This document shows, piece by piece, positions 15,282-23,462 of a stretch of DNA of 64,000 nucleotides. The stretch is from Prosthecomicrobium pneumaticum (lineage in GTDB: Bacteria; Pseudomonadota; Alphaproteobacteria; Rhizobiales; Kaistiaceae): contig NZ_JACHOO010000009.1 in NCBI RefSeq assembly GCF_014199915.1, positions 62,001 through 126,000 of the forward strand, read 5' to 3'. The notes beneath the pieces were generated by a model that saw only the letters and a list, made by a program, of their open reading frames with translations, had not been told where the DNA came from and ran no database searches. The number at the start of each line of letters is the position of its first letter. Within the stretch, counting starts at the first letter, position 1. Both the position numbers and the translations under genes were made by a program.

Positions 15282-16273
15282 CCTCGGCCGAACCCCTCCC
15301 GACGCCTGCCGCCCGCGCGATCGCCGCGGCCGAGGCCGATCTCGCAAGCGCCGAGCGCGCCGTCGCCGATGCCACGGCCGCGCGATCGGCCGCCGCCGAG
15401 GCGCTCGTCGCGCTGCGGGCCGAGCGCGAGCGCATCGAAGACACCCTCACCATCGGTCCCGCGCAGCGCATCGGCCTGGTCTACCGGCCGCCGCGCGAAG
15501 CGCTGGAGGAGGAGCGACGGCGGGCCGAAGTGCGGCTGATGCAGATTCCCGGCGAGCTTGAGCGCGCCGTTGCCGCGGACGGGCGGACGGCCGCGGCCCT
15601 TGCCGCCGCCGAGCGCATCCGGCGCGGCGCGCGGGCACTGCTCACCGAGTATCGCGAATCGCCGATCGTCGCCGCGGCGGCCGCTGCCTTCGCCGAGGCC
15701 GAGCGGACGCTCGGCGACCTCAGCCGGCGCAAGGCCGAGGCCGAGACCGAAATCGACGCCCTCGGCGAGGAGCGGGCGGCAATCAGCTACGCGGCGAAGA
15801 CCGGCGACCAGACAGCAGCGGCGCGGCTCGCGACCATCAATGATGTGCTCGCGAACAGCGCTCTCGACAGCGAAGACCTCGCCGCGGCGATCGCCGAGGC
15901 CGAGCATCGCGCCGCGCTCGCCCGCCGGAACCTCGCCGCGGCGCGAGCGGATGCCGCCCTCGATCGCGCCCGCGGCCTCGCCCGGCAGGTTCTGGACGCG
16001 GACACGGATATCGACGGCCTGATCGGCCGGCTTGCGGAGCGGCTGAAGGAACGCGGCGCCCTCCTCGACGAGATCGTCCGAACCCGAGCCCAAACCAACT
16101 ATCCGCTCGATCGCCTTCAGCGCGGCGTGCGGATCGCCGGTGCGCTGGCGCCGCTCGCCGGGTGGTGCGAGATCCCCGATGCGAAGAGCCATGCCGGACC
16201 TCTCGCGGGGTCGGATCGTGAAATCCTGATGGGCCTTCGCCCGCCCGCCATCGAACCGGCCGCGGCGGCCTGA
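15278..16273 (+). CDS. Long coiled-coil protein, 331 aa
   Basis: This protein is extremely Ala/Glu/Arg-rich and almost entirely helical, with heptad-like runs (for example AAEADLASAERAVADATAAR early on and RRKAEAETEIDALGEERAAI midway), broken near residue 85 by PRE-type turns and a basic patch. No signal peptide, membrane segment or enzymatic motif is visible. It starts with GTG in a four-base overlap with the preceding gene. Lying upstream of the tape-measure gene it could be a structural, scaffold-like or tail-assembly protein, but that is inference from position. Confidence 0.5.
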   Translation: MTSAEPLPTPAARAIAAAEADLASAERAVADATAARSAAAEALVALRAERERIEDTLTIGPAQRIGLVYRPPREALEEERRRAEVRLMQIPGELERAVAADGRTAAALAAAERIRRGARALLTEYRESPIVAAAAAAFAEAERTLGDLSRRKAEAETEIDALGEERAAISYAAKTGDQTAAARLATINDVLANSALDSEDLAAAIAEAEHRAALARRNLAAARADAALDRARGLARQVLDADTDIDGLIGRLAERLKERGALLDEIVRTRAQTNYPLDRLQRGVRIAGALAPLAGWCEIPDAKSHAGPLAGSDREILMGLRPPAIEPAAAA

Positions 16274-16283
16274 GGAGAACGAC

Positions 16284-16520
16284 ATGGCAAGATCGAGCGA
16301 AGCGGCTGCCGTCGATAGCGCGTGGAGCACGTTCGAAAGCGCCCTCGGCGCCTGGCTCGCCGCGGGCGGATCGGCAGCGCTTGCCGTCCGGTGGACCAAT
16401 CACAAGCTCGGCCGAGTCGATACCCGTCTCGGCGCCGCGCTCGCCCGCGAAAGCGTCTCCCCGGCTTCGACCGTCGAATTTCGCGGCGCGACCTTCGCGG
16501 CGTCCGACAACCTGCCCTGA
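16284..16520 (+). CDS. Small hypothetical protein, 78 aa
   Basis: The frame opens after a GAGGAGAACGAC site and encodes MARSSEAAAVDSAWSTFESA, a short hydrophobic AWLAAGGSAALAV segment and a polar tail. No family is recognised. It lies 10 bp after the coiled-coil gene and 19 bp before the next small gene, consistent with a single transcript leading to the tail module. Confidence 0.45.
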   Translation: MARSSEAAAVDSAWSTFESALGAWLAAGGSAALAVRWTNHKLGRVDTRLGAALARESVSPASTVEFRGATFAASDNLP

Positions 16521-16539
16521 CACGATCGGAGACCCGGAA

Positions 16540-16878
16540 ATGGCCACATCCTTTCGGAAAATGCACGCACTCGGCGAGATCGAGCGGCTCGCGAAGGCCG
16601 AGCAGGCGCGCACCGGCGCGCCCTATGCCAAGGCCTATGCCGGAGTGCTCGACACGCCCGAGGGCCGGCGCGCCTATGACGCGTATGAGGTCGAACGGCG
16701 CGCCGAGGCGGCTGCGGCTCCGATCCCGGCGGCGGCCCGTGAGGCGGCTCTCGCGAAGCGGGCGCTCGATCTCGAAATCGAGAACTACGCGCGCGCCCGC
16801 AACGTCCCGCTGCACGAGGCAACCGAGGCCGTGCTCGCCACGCCCGCCGGCCGCAGGCTCTACGACCGAGCGGCCTGA
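16540..16878 (+). CDS. Small hypothetical phage protein, 112 aa
   Basis: The protein contains an imperfect duplicated helix motif: AKAYAGVLDTPEGRRAYDAY near residue 35 and LHEATEAVLATPAGRRLYDR at the end. Both copies have the form (E/A)A...VL.TP.GR..YD. This motif is common in phage proteins of alphaproteobacteria that sit before tail genes, but I know no function for it. The ATG at 16540 follows a CGGAGACCCGGAA site. Confidence 0.55.
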   Translation: MATSFRKMHALGEIERLAKAEQARTGAPYAKAYAGVLDTPEGRRAYDAYEVERRAEAAAAPIPAAAREAALAKRALDLEIENYARARNVPLHEATEAVLATPAGRRLYDRAA

Positions 16879-16885
16879 TCTCCCT

Positions 16886-16915
16886 CCCGATCCGATCTTC
16901 TCGGCTCGGATCGGG
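16886..16915 (+). terminator. Hairpin between small genes and the tape-measure gene
   Basis: CCCGATCCGA (16886-16895) and TCGGATCGGG (16906-16915) form a perfect 10-bp stem eight bases after the preceding stop codon. No clear T-run follows. A second G6/C6 pairing lies about ten bases further on, so transcript ends or attenuation here are plausible. Confidence 0.4.
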
Positions 16916-17106
16916 CGCACCAGCGGGGGGTGTGCGGGAAAACCCCCCGAAGTCGTGGGCCCGTCCTGGTCCCGCGCACGTGCGAGGCGGGAGTCGTCGC
17001 CCGCCCCCACAACCCTTTGCCAGCCGCGTCACCCTTCTGCGCGGCGCCTCGGCGGCCCCGGCTCTTCGGGCTGGGGCCGCCATCCTCTCGAAGCCGAGGA
17101 CCGCCC

Positions 17107-19368
17107 GTGGTCGACATCGCCCAACTTGCGATCGAGGTGAAGACGGCATCCGTCAAGGCGGCCGCGGCGGATCTCGACAAGCTGACGGACGCGGCCGAGA
17201 AGACGACGCGGACGACGACGGGCATGCGCACCGCGACGGACCGGCTGATGACCGGGCTCGCCGCGATCGAGCGTGCCGTCCGTGATGTGGAGCGGGCGGT
17301 GTCTCCGCTCGGCGCCGGTCTCGGGCGGGTCGAAGCGGGCCTCGTCGCCCTTGGCCGGGCCTCGGCAACGGCGGTTCCCGCCGTGAGCCGAACAGCCGTT
17401 GCCCTGCGGGACGTTGGCAGCACGGTGGCCAAGATCGAGAAGCCGGCCGGTCTCGCGGCGCACGAGATCACCAATCTCGGCGCACAGCTGACCGATATCG
17501 GCGTCTCGCTCGCCGGTGGGCAAAGCCCGTTTCTCATTCTGGCGCAGCAGGGCACGACCGTCGGCGCGATCCTCGGCTCGCGAGGGCTCGGCTCGATCAT
17601 TCCGGCCGTCGGCGCGTCGATCGCGGAGCTTGTCAACCCGACAACGATCTTTCTCGCTGCCGTCACGGCGGCCGGCTATGCCGCGGCCTATGCCTTCTCG
17701 TCCTTCGGCGATCAGGCGGACGACATCGAAACGCAACTCAAGCGCCACGCGGCGCTGGTGAAGGACATCCAAGCCGCCTGGGGCGATGCGGCGGACGGCA
17801 TCGACGGCTATGCGACGAAATCGGCCGCCGAATTGCGGGTCGCGGCCTCGGCGCAGATCGAAGCCCTCCGCAACCAGATCGGGACGCTCGCCAGTGACCT
17901 GGCAAACGGCTTCGGCACCTTGGAAGCCCTCGGCTGGACGGGGAAGAGCCGGCTTCGGGTCGCCGAGGAGTTCGCGCCCTTCGAGGCGGCGATTCAGCGC
18001 CTTCGCGAGCAGGCCGCGGCGGGACGGCCGGATATCGAGGGCTTCGTGAGGGCGATTGCCGAGATCGCCGATGCCGATCCGGCGAACACGGCTTTGCGCG
18101 ACGTCGCGAACCAGATGTTCGAGACCGCGCGGGCCGCGCGGGACGTTGCGAGCCGCCGGGACGCGCTCCAAGGCTTCTTCGACTCGGTGGCGTCCGGCGC
18201 CCGCTCGCTCGCGAACGAGACGGCGGGCGCGATTGACCGGCTGAACGACCTCCTCCGGATCGCGCCGACCGTTCGCGCGCGAGCCGAGGAAGCCTATCGG
18301 TCCGGCATCGCCTCGGCGAAGTCGGCGGGGGAACGCGCATCGGTCGAAGCGTCCTGGCTCGCCTTCCTCGATCGCGAAGCCGGGCAGCGCATGGCGGATA
18401 CGGGCGGGGTGCCCAAGTCCAATCCGGCGAACGACCTCCGTTCCGATTACGGCGTGCCGACGAAGACGGCGACCAACGCGGCCGAGGCGGCCCGGAAGCG
18501 CATCGAGGACGTGACCGACGCGCTGGCGCGGCAGACCGCGGCCCTCGGCCTGACGGCGCGCGAGCAAGCGCAGTTGGACGCGGTGCAGCGGGCCGGGTTG
18601 AAGACCTTTGACCGACAGGCGGTGTCGATCATGGCATCGGCCGGCGCGCTCTACGATCTACAGCAACAGGCGAAGGCCGCGGCGGCCGCATCGGACTTCT
18701 TCGCCGGCGCGACCTATGACGCGCTGTCGGGCCTGATCCTCAAGGGCGATTCGCTGAACGAGGTGTTTTCGCGCCTCGCCCTCTCGATCGCGGATGCGGC
18801 GCTTCAGGCGAGCCTTCTGGGCTCGGGACCGCTTGCCGGGCTGTTCGGCACGTCGAAGGCCTCCGGCGGCTCCGGCGGGCTTCTCTCGGCGCTGTTCGGC
18901 GGGTTGTTCGGCGGAGGGGCGACGGGCGGGCTGTTCGCCTCCGGCGGCTATACCGGCGCCGGCGGCCGGAACGAGCCGGCCGGCATCGTGCACGCGGGGG
19001 AGTATGTCTTCGACGCCGCATCGGTCGACCGTCTCGGCATCGGGGCGCTTGATCGCCTCCGGGCCGCTGCCCGCGGCGGGCTCTCCGGCTATGCCGCCGG
19101 CGGCTATGTCGCCGATGGCGCTCGGCACGCACCAGCGACAATCAGCTCGCCTAATGCCGCGGCACCGGCCGTCGTCAATATCACGGTCGATGCGCCCGCT
19201 GGAACCGCGGTGGATAGCACGCGGCAGAGCCGCAACAACAGCGGGGGCACCGATGTGCTGGTCAAGCTCGTCGATCAGCGGATCAACAGGCAGTTGAGCA
19301 ACGGTGCGACGGATGGACCGATGCGCGCCCGCTATGGCCAGCGCGCGAACCGGATCGTGGTGACCTGA
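17107..19368 (+). CDS. Phage tail tape-measure protein
   Basis: This 753-residue protein has an N-terminal helical segment (DIAQLAIEVKTASVKAAAAD), two hydrophobic stretches around residues 135-200 (GAILGSRGLGSIIPAVGAS, then FLAAVTAAGYAAAYAFS), long Ala-rich helices, and a Gly-rich C-terminus with SGGYTGAGGRNEPAGIVHAG and EYVFDAASVDRLG. That terminal GYTG...PAGIVH.GE.V motif is typical of lambda-like tape-measure proteins. The protein sets tail length and helps DNA passage. The GTG start at 17107 is chosen because a GAGGA site lies just upstream and the open frame before it is a Pro/Arg-rich non-coding-like run. At 753 residues it predicts a short to medium tail. Confidence 0.88.
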   Translation: MVDIAQLAIEVKTASVKAAAADLDKLTDAAEKTTRTTTGMRTATDRLMTGLAAIERAVRDVERAVSPLGAGLGRVEAGLVALGRASATAVPAVSRTAVALRDVGSTVAKIEKPAGLAAHEITNLGAQLTDIGVSLAGGQSPFLILAQQGTTVGAILGSRGLGSIIPAVGASIAELVNPTTIFLAAVTAAGYAAAYAFSSFGDQADDIETQLKRHAALVKDIQAAWGDAADGIDGYATKSAAELRVAASAQIEALRNQIGTLASDLANGFGTLEALGWTGKSRLRVAEEFAPFEAAIQRLREQAAAGRPDIEGFVRAIAEIADADPANTALRDVANQMFETARAARDVASRRDALQGFFDSVASGARSLANETAGAIDRLNDLLRIAPTVRARAEEAYRSGIASAKSAGERASVEASWLAFLDREAGQRMADTGGVPKSNPANDLRSDYGVPTKTATNAAEAARKRIEDVTDALARQTAALGLTAREQAQLDAVQRAGLKTFDRQAVSIMASAGALYDLQQQAKAAAAASDFFAGATYDALSGLILKGDSLNEVFSRLALSIADAALQASLLGSGPLAGLFGTSKASGGSGGLLSALFGGLFGGGATGGLFASGGYTGAGGRNEPAGIVHAGEYVFDAASVDRLGIGALDRLRAAARGGLSGYAAGGYVADGARHAPATISSPNAAAPAVVNITVDAPAGTAVDSTRQSRNNSGGTDVLVKLVDQRINRQLSNGATDGPMRARYGQRANRIVVT

Positions 19369-19718
19369 TGCCTACTTGGCCTAGCGACTTGCCCCAGAAA
19401 CCTGACGGGGACACTTGGCGCGAAGAGCGAGATGACAATCTTGTTCGCTTCCAGCCTGAAGTTGGGGCTGGGTTCTCCCGAAGGCGGTTCACCGCGGCCG
19501 GTTCTCGCGTCTCAGCAGTATTCGTAATGACAGACGCACAAATAGAAAGCTTCTATTCTTTTTTCTCTGATGACATTAATGATGGAGCAACCCCTTTCTA
19601 CTGGGAGCACCCACGAACTGGGGTTGTATATCGCTGGCGAATCGACGCCCCCCCATCCGAAAGCGAGCGGGGCTTTGGCCTATATGACGTTGCGCTTGAA
19701 CTGCGGCGGCTGCCCTGA
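19368..19718 (+). CDS. Phage tail protein, 116 aa
   Basis: The gene overlaps the tape-measure stop by one base (TGATG) and the next start in the same way. The product contains DLPQKPDGDTWREERDDNLV, RFQPEVGAGFSRRRFTAAGS and a C-terminal DGATPFYWEHPRTGVVYRWR. This resembles small minor tail proteins that follow tape-measure genes in prophages of alphaproteobacteria. The DNA is more AT-rich between 19490 and 19640 than its neighbours, which suggests a different origin for this cassette. Function in tail-tip assembly is inferred from order. Confidence 0.7.
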   Translation: MPTWPSDLPQKPDGDTWREERDDNLVRFQPEVGAGFSRRRFTAAGSRVSAVFVMTDAQIESFYSFFSDDINDGATPFYWEHPRTGVVYRWRIDAPPSESERGFGLYDVALELRRLP

Positions 19719-20263
19719 TGCCGCGCGCTCTCTCCGCTTCGTTGCGGCGTGCGCTCGAAAGCCGTGCCTCGGGCGACGCCAACCTCGTGTTCCTCACGAT
19801 CGATCACCCGAACCTCGCCGAGCCCGTGCGGCTCGTCCTCAACACGGTCGACATGATCCGCGACGGGGTGACGTGGACGGCAATGCCCTTCGAGGCGGCG
19901 CTGCTCTCCGATGACGACCAGCCGCCGACGGCGCAGCTTTCCGTTCCGAACATCGACCGGCGGATAGGCGAAGTGGTGCGCGGCCTGACCAGCCCGGCGC
20001 GTGTGACGCTCGAACTGCTGTCCTCGGCGGATTTCGACCTGACCGTGACGCCGCACGAGCCGACCGGCACGCCGGCCGCCTTCTACACCGCGCGCAACCT
20101 CTACCTGATCGAGGTGGAGGGCGATGTGCAACTCGTGCAGGGGCAACTCAAGGGCTGGGACTATCTGCAGCGGACGTGGCCCGGGCGCCGGGCGAACCCG
20201 TCTCAGGCGCCCGCGGAAGAGCCGGCGCCCGAACCCCCGCCGGCGCCCGGCCCCTCGGTCTGA
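19718..20263 (+). CDS. DUF1833-family phage tail protein
   Basis: This 181-residue protein matches the DUF1833 layout: SASLRRALESRASGDANLVF, then LTIDHPNLAEPVRLVLNTVD and FEAALLSDDDQPPTAQLSVP, ending with a core segment WDYLQRTWPGRR. A Pro-rich C-terminal tail of about 25 residues follows. DUF1833 proteins sit between tape-measure and NlpC/P60 genes in siphovirus-like tail clusters and are thought to be tail-tip components. Here the NlpC/P60 and host-specificity genes that should come next are missing. Confidence 0.75.
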   Translation: MPRALSASLRRALESRASGDANLVFLTIDHPNLAEPVRLVLNTVDMIRDGVTWTAMPFEAALLSDDDQPPTAQLSVPNIDRRIGEVVRGLTSPARVTLELLSSADFDLTVTPHEPTGTPAAFYTARNLYLIEVEGDVQLVQGQLKGWDYLQRTWPGRRANPSQAPAEEPAPEPPPAPGPSV

Positions 20264-20356
20264 AGCGGACCGGGAACAGACCCGCCCCAGCGGAACCTCT
20301 CGCCACGCGCGCCGCGCCGTCGCACCATGCCGCGGGAACGAGCGCGGTGGGGGCAC

Positions 20357-20728
20357 ATGGTGGATTCCTTCTGGGGGAAGATGAGCGAGCGCGCCGGGCG
20401 CGATCTATCGCTTGAAGCGCAGCGCATCGGCGACTTCTGGGCGAGGATCCGCACCATCGAGGCGGCCGGCGACATCGACGGTTCGATCCGGCTGTTGCTC
20501 GGCGAATGCGATCTCACAGAGCAGACGGACGAACGGATGCAATGGGGCGTGGCGCCCGCGCCCTATTGGCGGCTTGCGATCCTCTATAGGCGCCGCAAGC
20601 AATTCGCCGACGAGCTCGCCATTCTCGAGCGCTACGATCGGCAGCGAAAGGCACCTGGCAGCATGCCCGCCCGGCTCGCCGATCGGTTGCAGAAGGTCCG
20701 GACGAGGAACGCGCGGCTCGCCCCGTAG
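20357..20728 (+). CDS. Hypothetical protein, 123 aa, helical
   Basis: The ATG at 20357 has a GGTGGGGGC site just upstream, so it is preferred over the ATG at 20327, which has none. The protein starts MVDSFWGKMSERAGRDLSLE and has the C-terminal pattern PAPYWRLAILYRRRKQFADE, then LAILERYDRQRKAPG. I recognise this tetratricopeptide-like helical pair from uncharacterised proteins that sense or scaffold, but no function is known. It lies 93 bp after the DUF1833 gene and is the last plus-strand gene of the tail cassette. Confidence 0.5.
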   Translation: MVDSFWGKMSERAGRDLSLEAQRIGDFWARIRTIEAAGDIDGSIRLLLGECDLTEQTDERMQWGVAPAPYWRLAILYRRRKQFADELAILERYDRQRKAPGSMPARLADRLQKVRTRNARLAP

Positions 20729-20763
20729 GGCAAAGCACAATGCTGTCCGGGCGGAAGGCATGT

Positions 20764-20810
20764 GTGTCACGCGCATGCCTTCGAATGGGCCGCATCCATA
20801 GGCGTGACAC
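20764..20810. other. Inverted repeat in the 20729-21013 spacer
   Basis: GTGTCACGC (20764-20772) and GCGTGACAC (20802-20810) are exact inverted copies 29 bases apart, between convergent genes. The remaining spacer shows no credible gene. A bidirectional transcription end is possible but no T-run is present. Confidence 0.35.
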
Positions 20811-21013
20811 CCATGGTTGCCGGTGGTGGTCAGCCGAGCCGCCCCCATGCCGCCCCGGTGGTGTCGGGACGCCTTCGTCCGCAGTGGCGAGGGGGTGAGG
20901 CAGGGCGGCCGTTTGAAAAAGTATCAATGGATATCAAAGAAGGCGAGCGTTCCCGCCATTTCGCCCCCCCCGGCGCCGCGAGGGCTATTTCCCGTCCTGA
21001 AAAAGGGACGGTC

Positions 21014-21466
21014 TCACGGCCGCGCCTCCCGGAGTTGGCGGATCAGGAAGTCCGTGTCGGTCTCGCCGTCGACCGTGACGGCCCATGCGCCCGTCGGGTC
21101 CTTGCCGTCATCGGAGAGATATTCGCAGAGGGCGAAGCCTCGCAGCGGCGTGCCGAAGGCGTTCGCCGCGTCATATTCGAGCGTGACCTTGATCAGCGCG
21201 GGAGAGGCGCCGGCGCTCTGCCGGACGCGGGCGACGATCTCGTCCGTGGCCCGCTGTTTCGGGTTGCTCTTGGCGCGCCGTGCAAGCCATTCGTCCGTGG
21301 TGAGGGGCTCGGCGCGCTTCGTGGCGGCGATGCGGCGGTAGGTCGACGGCGAGCGAAGGCGCTCCTTCAACACGGATTCGCAAAAGCCGATCATCTTCGG
21401 TTCGAAGGGATTGCAGCCGGCGAGCACGGCGCCGGCAACGGCGATGACGACGAGCGCACAACGCAT
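21014..21466 (-). CDS. Putative lipoprotein, 150 aa
   Basis: The N-terminus MRCALVVIAVAGAVLAGCNP is a lipoprotein signal peptide with lipobox VLAGC, so the mature protein should be anchored at Cys19. The rest (SVLKERLRSPSTYRRI, LIKVTLEYDAANAFGTP, then ALCEYL) looks like a small periplasmic domain with two later cysteines. Such lipoproteins of prophages can be superinfection-exclusion or lysis-linked, but nothing here proves that. The start at 21466 is preferred to the longer open frame, which would bury the signal peptide. Confidence 0.65.
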   Translation of the reverse strand: MRCALVVIAVAGAVLAGCNPFEPKMIGFCESVLKERLRSPSTYRRIAATKRAEPLTTDEWLARRAKSNPKQRATDEIVARVRQSAGASPALIKVTLEYDAANAFGTPLRGFALCEYLSDDGKDPTGAWAVTVDGETDTDFLIRQLREARP

Positions 21467-21552
21467 GATCCGCCCCCCCTGGACCGGGGGAGGATGCACC
21501 GCGTCGGCGCACCTGTCGACCTGGCGCGGACGCTCGCCGGCCGGCCTCGGTC

Positions 21553-21810
21553 TCAGCCGTCGTTCTCGGAGGTCAGCCGGTCCGGCGGAATGCCCTCGGC
21601 CGGCTCCCGGCGGAGATAGCCGCGCTCGGTCAACCAAGCGCGGAACGCCCCGCGAAGCGCCTCCGGCCGGCTGGCGCCGGGCCGCTCTTCAGCGATGAAG
21701 CGGTCAAGGGCTGACACGAGATCAGGCGGCAGCCGCAGCATGATCGGAGTGGCGTGAACCGCTGGTCGCCCGCGTCGCGGAGATTTTTCAATATCATCTA
21801 TTGACGTCAT
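21553..21810 (-). CDS. Ribbon-helix-helix-like regulator, 85 aa
   Basis: The product contains GRPAVHATPIMLRLPPDLVS followed by ALDRFIAEERPGASRPEALR and AFRAWLTERGYL. The beta-strand PIMLRLPPDL and two following helices match the MetJ/Arc fold used by small autorepressors and antitoxins. A perfect 10-bp inverted repeat straddles the ATG at 21810, supporting autoregulation. No toxin gene is adjacent on the same strand; the divergent gene at 21902 is a 58-residue unknown. Confidence 0.65.
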   Translation of the reverse strand: MTSIDDIEKSPRRGRPAVHATPIMLRLPPDLVSALDRFIAEERPGASRPEALRGAFRAWLTERGYLRREPAEGIPPDRLTSENDG

Positions 21811-21827
21811 AGGAATTGATGATATTG
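21789..21827. promoter_or_regulatory. Inverted-repeat operator over the regulator start codon
   Basis: CAATATCATC (21789-21798) and GATGATATTG (21818-21827) are exact inverted copies flanking the start codon of the minus-strand regulator, in an AT-rich patch unlike the surrounding DNA. A partial extra half-site (ATTGACGTCAT) lies between. This is the expected form of a ribbon-helix-helix operator and would control the divergent promoters. Confidence 0.6.
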
Positions 21828-21901
21828 TAAAAGACAAGCCGGGGCAAGGCTGCAACCTCGCTCCCGGCTCTAACCGAAGCCCGATCAGTGAGGATCGAAC
21901 C

Positions 21902-22078
21902 ATGGCTACCGTTGCTCATACCACGCCCGCCCGCCGTCGTCCCGAGGATGCGGCGACCCTTGCCCTGATGCTTCTGAAGGCGTCGCTCGGCCTGGACGGC
22001 TCGGCGGCTCCGGTTCGGTCCGATCCGGCCCCGGTTCTCGCCGGTGGTGCGGCGGAGCGGATCGCCGAGGCCGCATAG
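21902..22078 (+). CDS. Small hypothetical protein, 58 aa
   Basis: The ATG has a GTGAGGATCG site eight bases upstream and is divergent from the ribbon-helix-helix gene. The product MATVAHTTPARRRPEDAATL continues with an ALMLLKASLGLDG helix and an Ala-rich tail, with no recognised family. Position beside the operator suggests regulated expression. Confidence 0.45.
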   Translation: MATVAHTTPARRRPEDAATLALMLLKASLGLDGSAAPVRSDPAPVLAGGAAERIAEAA

Positions 22079-22195
22079 GCCGATTGCCGCAACAGCGCGG
22101 GCCGCCGGCGGCGGTTCGCGCCTTCCCGGCTCTCGGATGCCGGCCGATGCGAAACGGCCGCCCTTGGGCCTCTCTGCGAAGATCAGGAGCACGTC

Positions 22196-22588
22196 ATGCC
22201 GAACAACTCCGTCCCGGCAGCCGCTACCGGCTCGCCTTCCGTCACCCGCCGCGCTGCCTTGGCGCTTCCCGCGGCCCTCGCCGGCGCCGCGGCCCTTCCC
22301 GTCGCGCTCGCCGCCTCCGTGCCTCTCGCCGAGGGGGCGACGCGGTGCCTCTCCCCGAAAGAGCAGGTGAGGGCCGCGCGGGTCGCATGGTCCTTCAGCC
22401 TTCAGAGGGTGGCGAGGTTTCGCCCGAAGAACCTCGATGGCGAGACCGGCCGCGAATGGCGCGCGACGCTCGATTCCGAGACACGCGCCCGCGCGAACCT
22501 CATGACGGCGCTGTTCCGCGCCGAGGGCGCCGTTCCGGACCCTGCGAAGTTCGCCGCGGTTGCGGCCTATGCGCGGGGGTTCGCATGA
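22196..22588 (+). CDS. Hypothetical exported protein with Tat-like signal, 130 aa
   Basis: The N-terminus SVTRRAALALPAALAGAAAL has a twin-arginine followed by a hydrophobic stretch, resembling a Tat signal peptide, although similar N-termini occur in small rhizobial prophage proteins without proven export. The rest is a short helical domain (KEQVRAARVAWSFSLQRVAR). The ATG follows AGGAGCACGTC, a clear ribosome-binding site. First of three overlapping genes (ATGA links at 22585 and 22866). Confidence 0.5.
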   Translation: MPNNSVPAAATGSPSVTRRAALALPAALAGAAALPVALAASVPLAEGATRCLSPKEQVRAARVAWSFSLQRVARFRPKNLDGETGREWRATLDSETRARANLMTALFRAEGAVPDPAKFAAVAAYARGFA

Positions 22589-22869
22589 CCGTCTCGGCTT
22601 CTTCCGGTCCGATCGCCGCCCGCATCGCGGCATGGCATGCTCACGACCAGACATACCCCTTCGACGTGGACGGCTATATCGACTCGGCCGAATGGGCGAC
22701 GTGGTCCCGCCCGTTGACCGAGATCGAGCGCGATCTCGCATCCATGGTGCCGACCTCGCGGGACGATGCGCTCGCCCTCGCCGAGTTCGTCGCTGACTGG
22801 CCATTCGACGACGGGCTCGACTCGGCCGCGCTCGCCAACATCGCCTCATACCTGAGGGGCGCCGCATGA
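22585..22869 (+). CDS. Small hypothetical protein, 94 aa
   Basis: The start overlaps the previous stop by four bases. The acidic product contains RIAAWHAHDQTYPFDVDGYI and DALALAEFVADWPFDDGLDS. No family is recognised. Translational coupling on both sides suggests that the three products are made together. Confidence 0.5.
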   Translation: MTVSASSGPIAARIAAWHAHDQTYPFDVDGYIDSAEWATWSRPLTEIERDLASMVPTSRDDALALAEFVADWPFDDGLDSAALANIASYLRGAA

Positions 22870-23252
22870 CCGTCGCCGCTCCCCACCTGCAAGCCATGGT
22901 TCCGGCCGATCCGGCCGAAGCCCGGCGCCTCCGGGCGACCATCGCCGACGAGATCGAGCGGCTCCTCGCTCTCCTCGATTCGCTTGATGGGGATCCGGAC
23001 CGCGAGCCCTTTCTCGCAGCAACCGCCTGCGAGGTCTCATCCGGCTGCTACAGCAGTGCGAGCGACGATCGCGAGGAAGAGGCCGAACACGAAGACGACG
23101 AGCTCGGCGACGAGGGAAGCGAGGGATACGGCATTGCCGATCAGGACGCCATGAGCGACCCGGAGATGTATTTCGGCGCGGACGCCGGGTGGGACGGCTC
23201 CGGCCGGATCATCGCCGAGATGATGCTCGCCAGCATCCGGGGCGAAGCATGA
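22866..23252 (+). CDS. Acidic hypothetical protein, 128 aa
   Basis: The product has a helical N-terminus (AEARRLRATIADEIERLLAL) and then a highly acidic stretch (SDDREEEAEHEDDELGDEGS) around residues 65-90. It carries an estimated strong negative charge, a feature seen in some DNA mimics, but no similarity supports that role. Coupled to both neighbours by four-base overlaps. Confidence 0.5.
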   Translation: MTVAAPHLQAMVPADPAEARRLRATIADEIERLLALLDSLDGDPDREPFLAATACEVSSGCYSSASDDREEEAEHEDDELGDEGSEGYGIADQDAMSDPEMYFGADAGWDGSGRIIAEMMLASIRGEA

Positions 23253-23371
23253 ACCGCACCCGTCGGCGCCGCGGCCCAAGGGCGCCGACCAGTGATCCAG
23301 CCGGCAGGGGCGACGCCTCCCGCAAGGGCGGCCGTAGTCCCTGCCGCGTGCCCTCTGCCGCCTGGAAGTGA
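23249..23371 (+). CDS. Possible 40-aa basic protein
   Basis: A short frame begins in the overlap with the preceding stop and encodes MNRTRRRRGPRAPTSDPAGR and 20 further mostly basic residues. Only the coupled start supports it. The DNA continues into the Gly/Arg-rich sequence next to the right attachment site. Confidence 0.25.
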   Translation: MNRTRRRRGPRAPTSDPAGRGDASRKGGRSPCRVPSAAWK

Positions 23372-23462
23372 GGGCAGATCGCCGCCGAGTGGGGAGGGAA
23401 GTGGGGAAGTGAAATCCGCCGTTGGCGAAAGCCGAGGGGTTTCAATGCCTTGTCGGAAAGGC

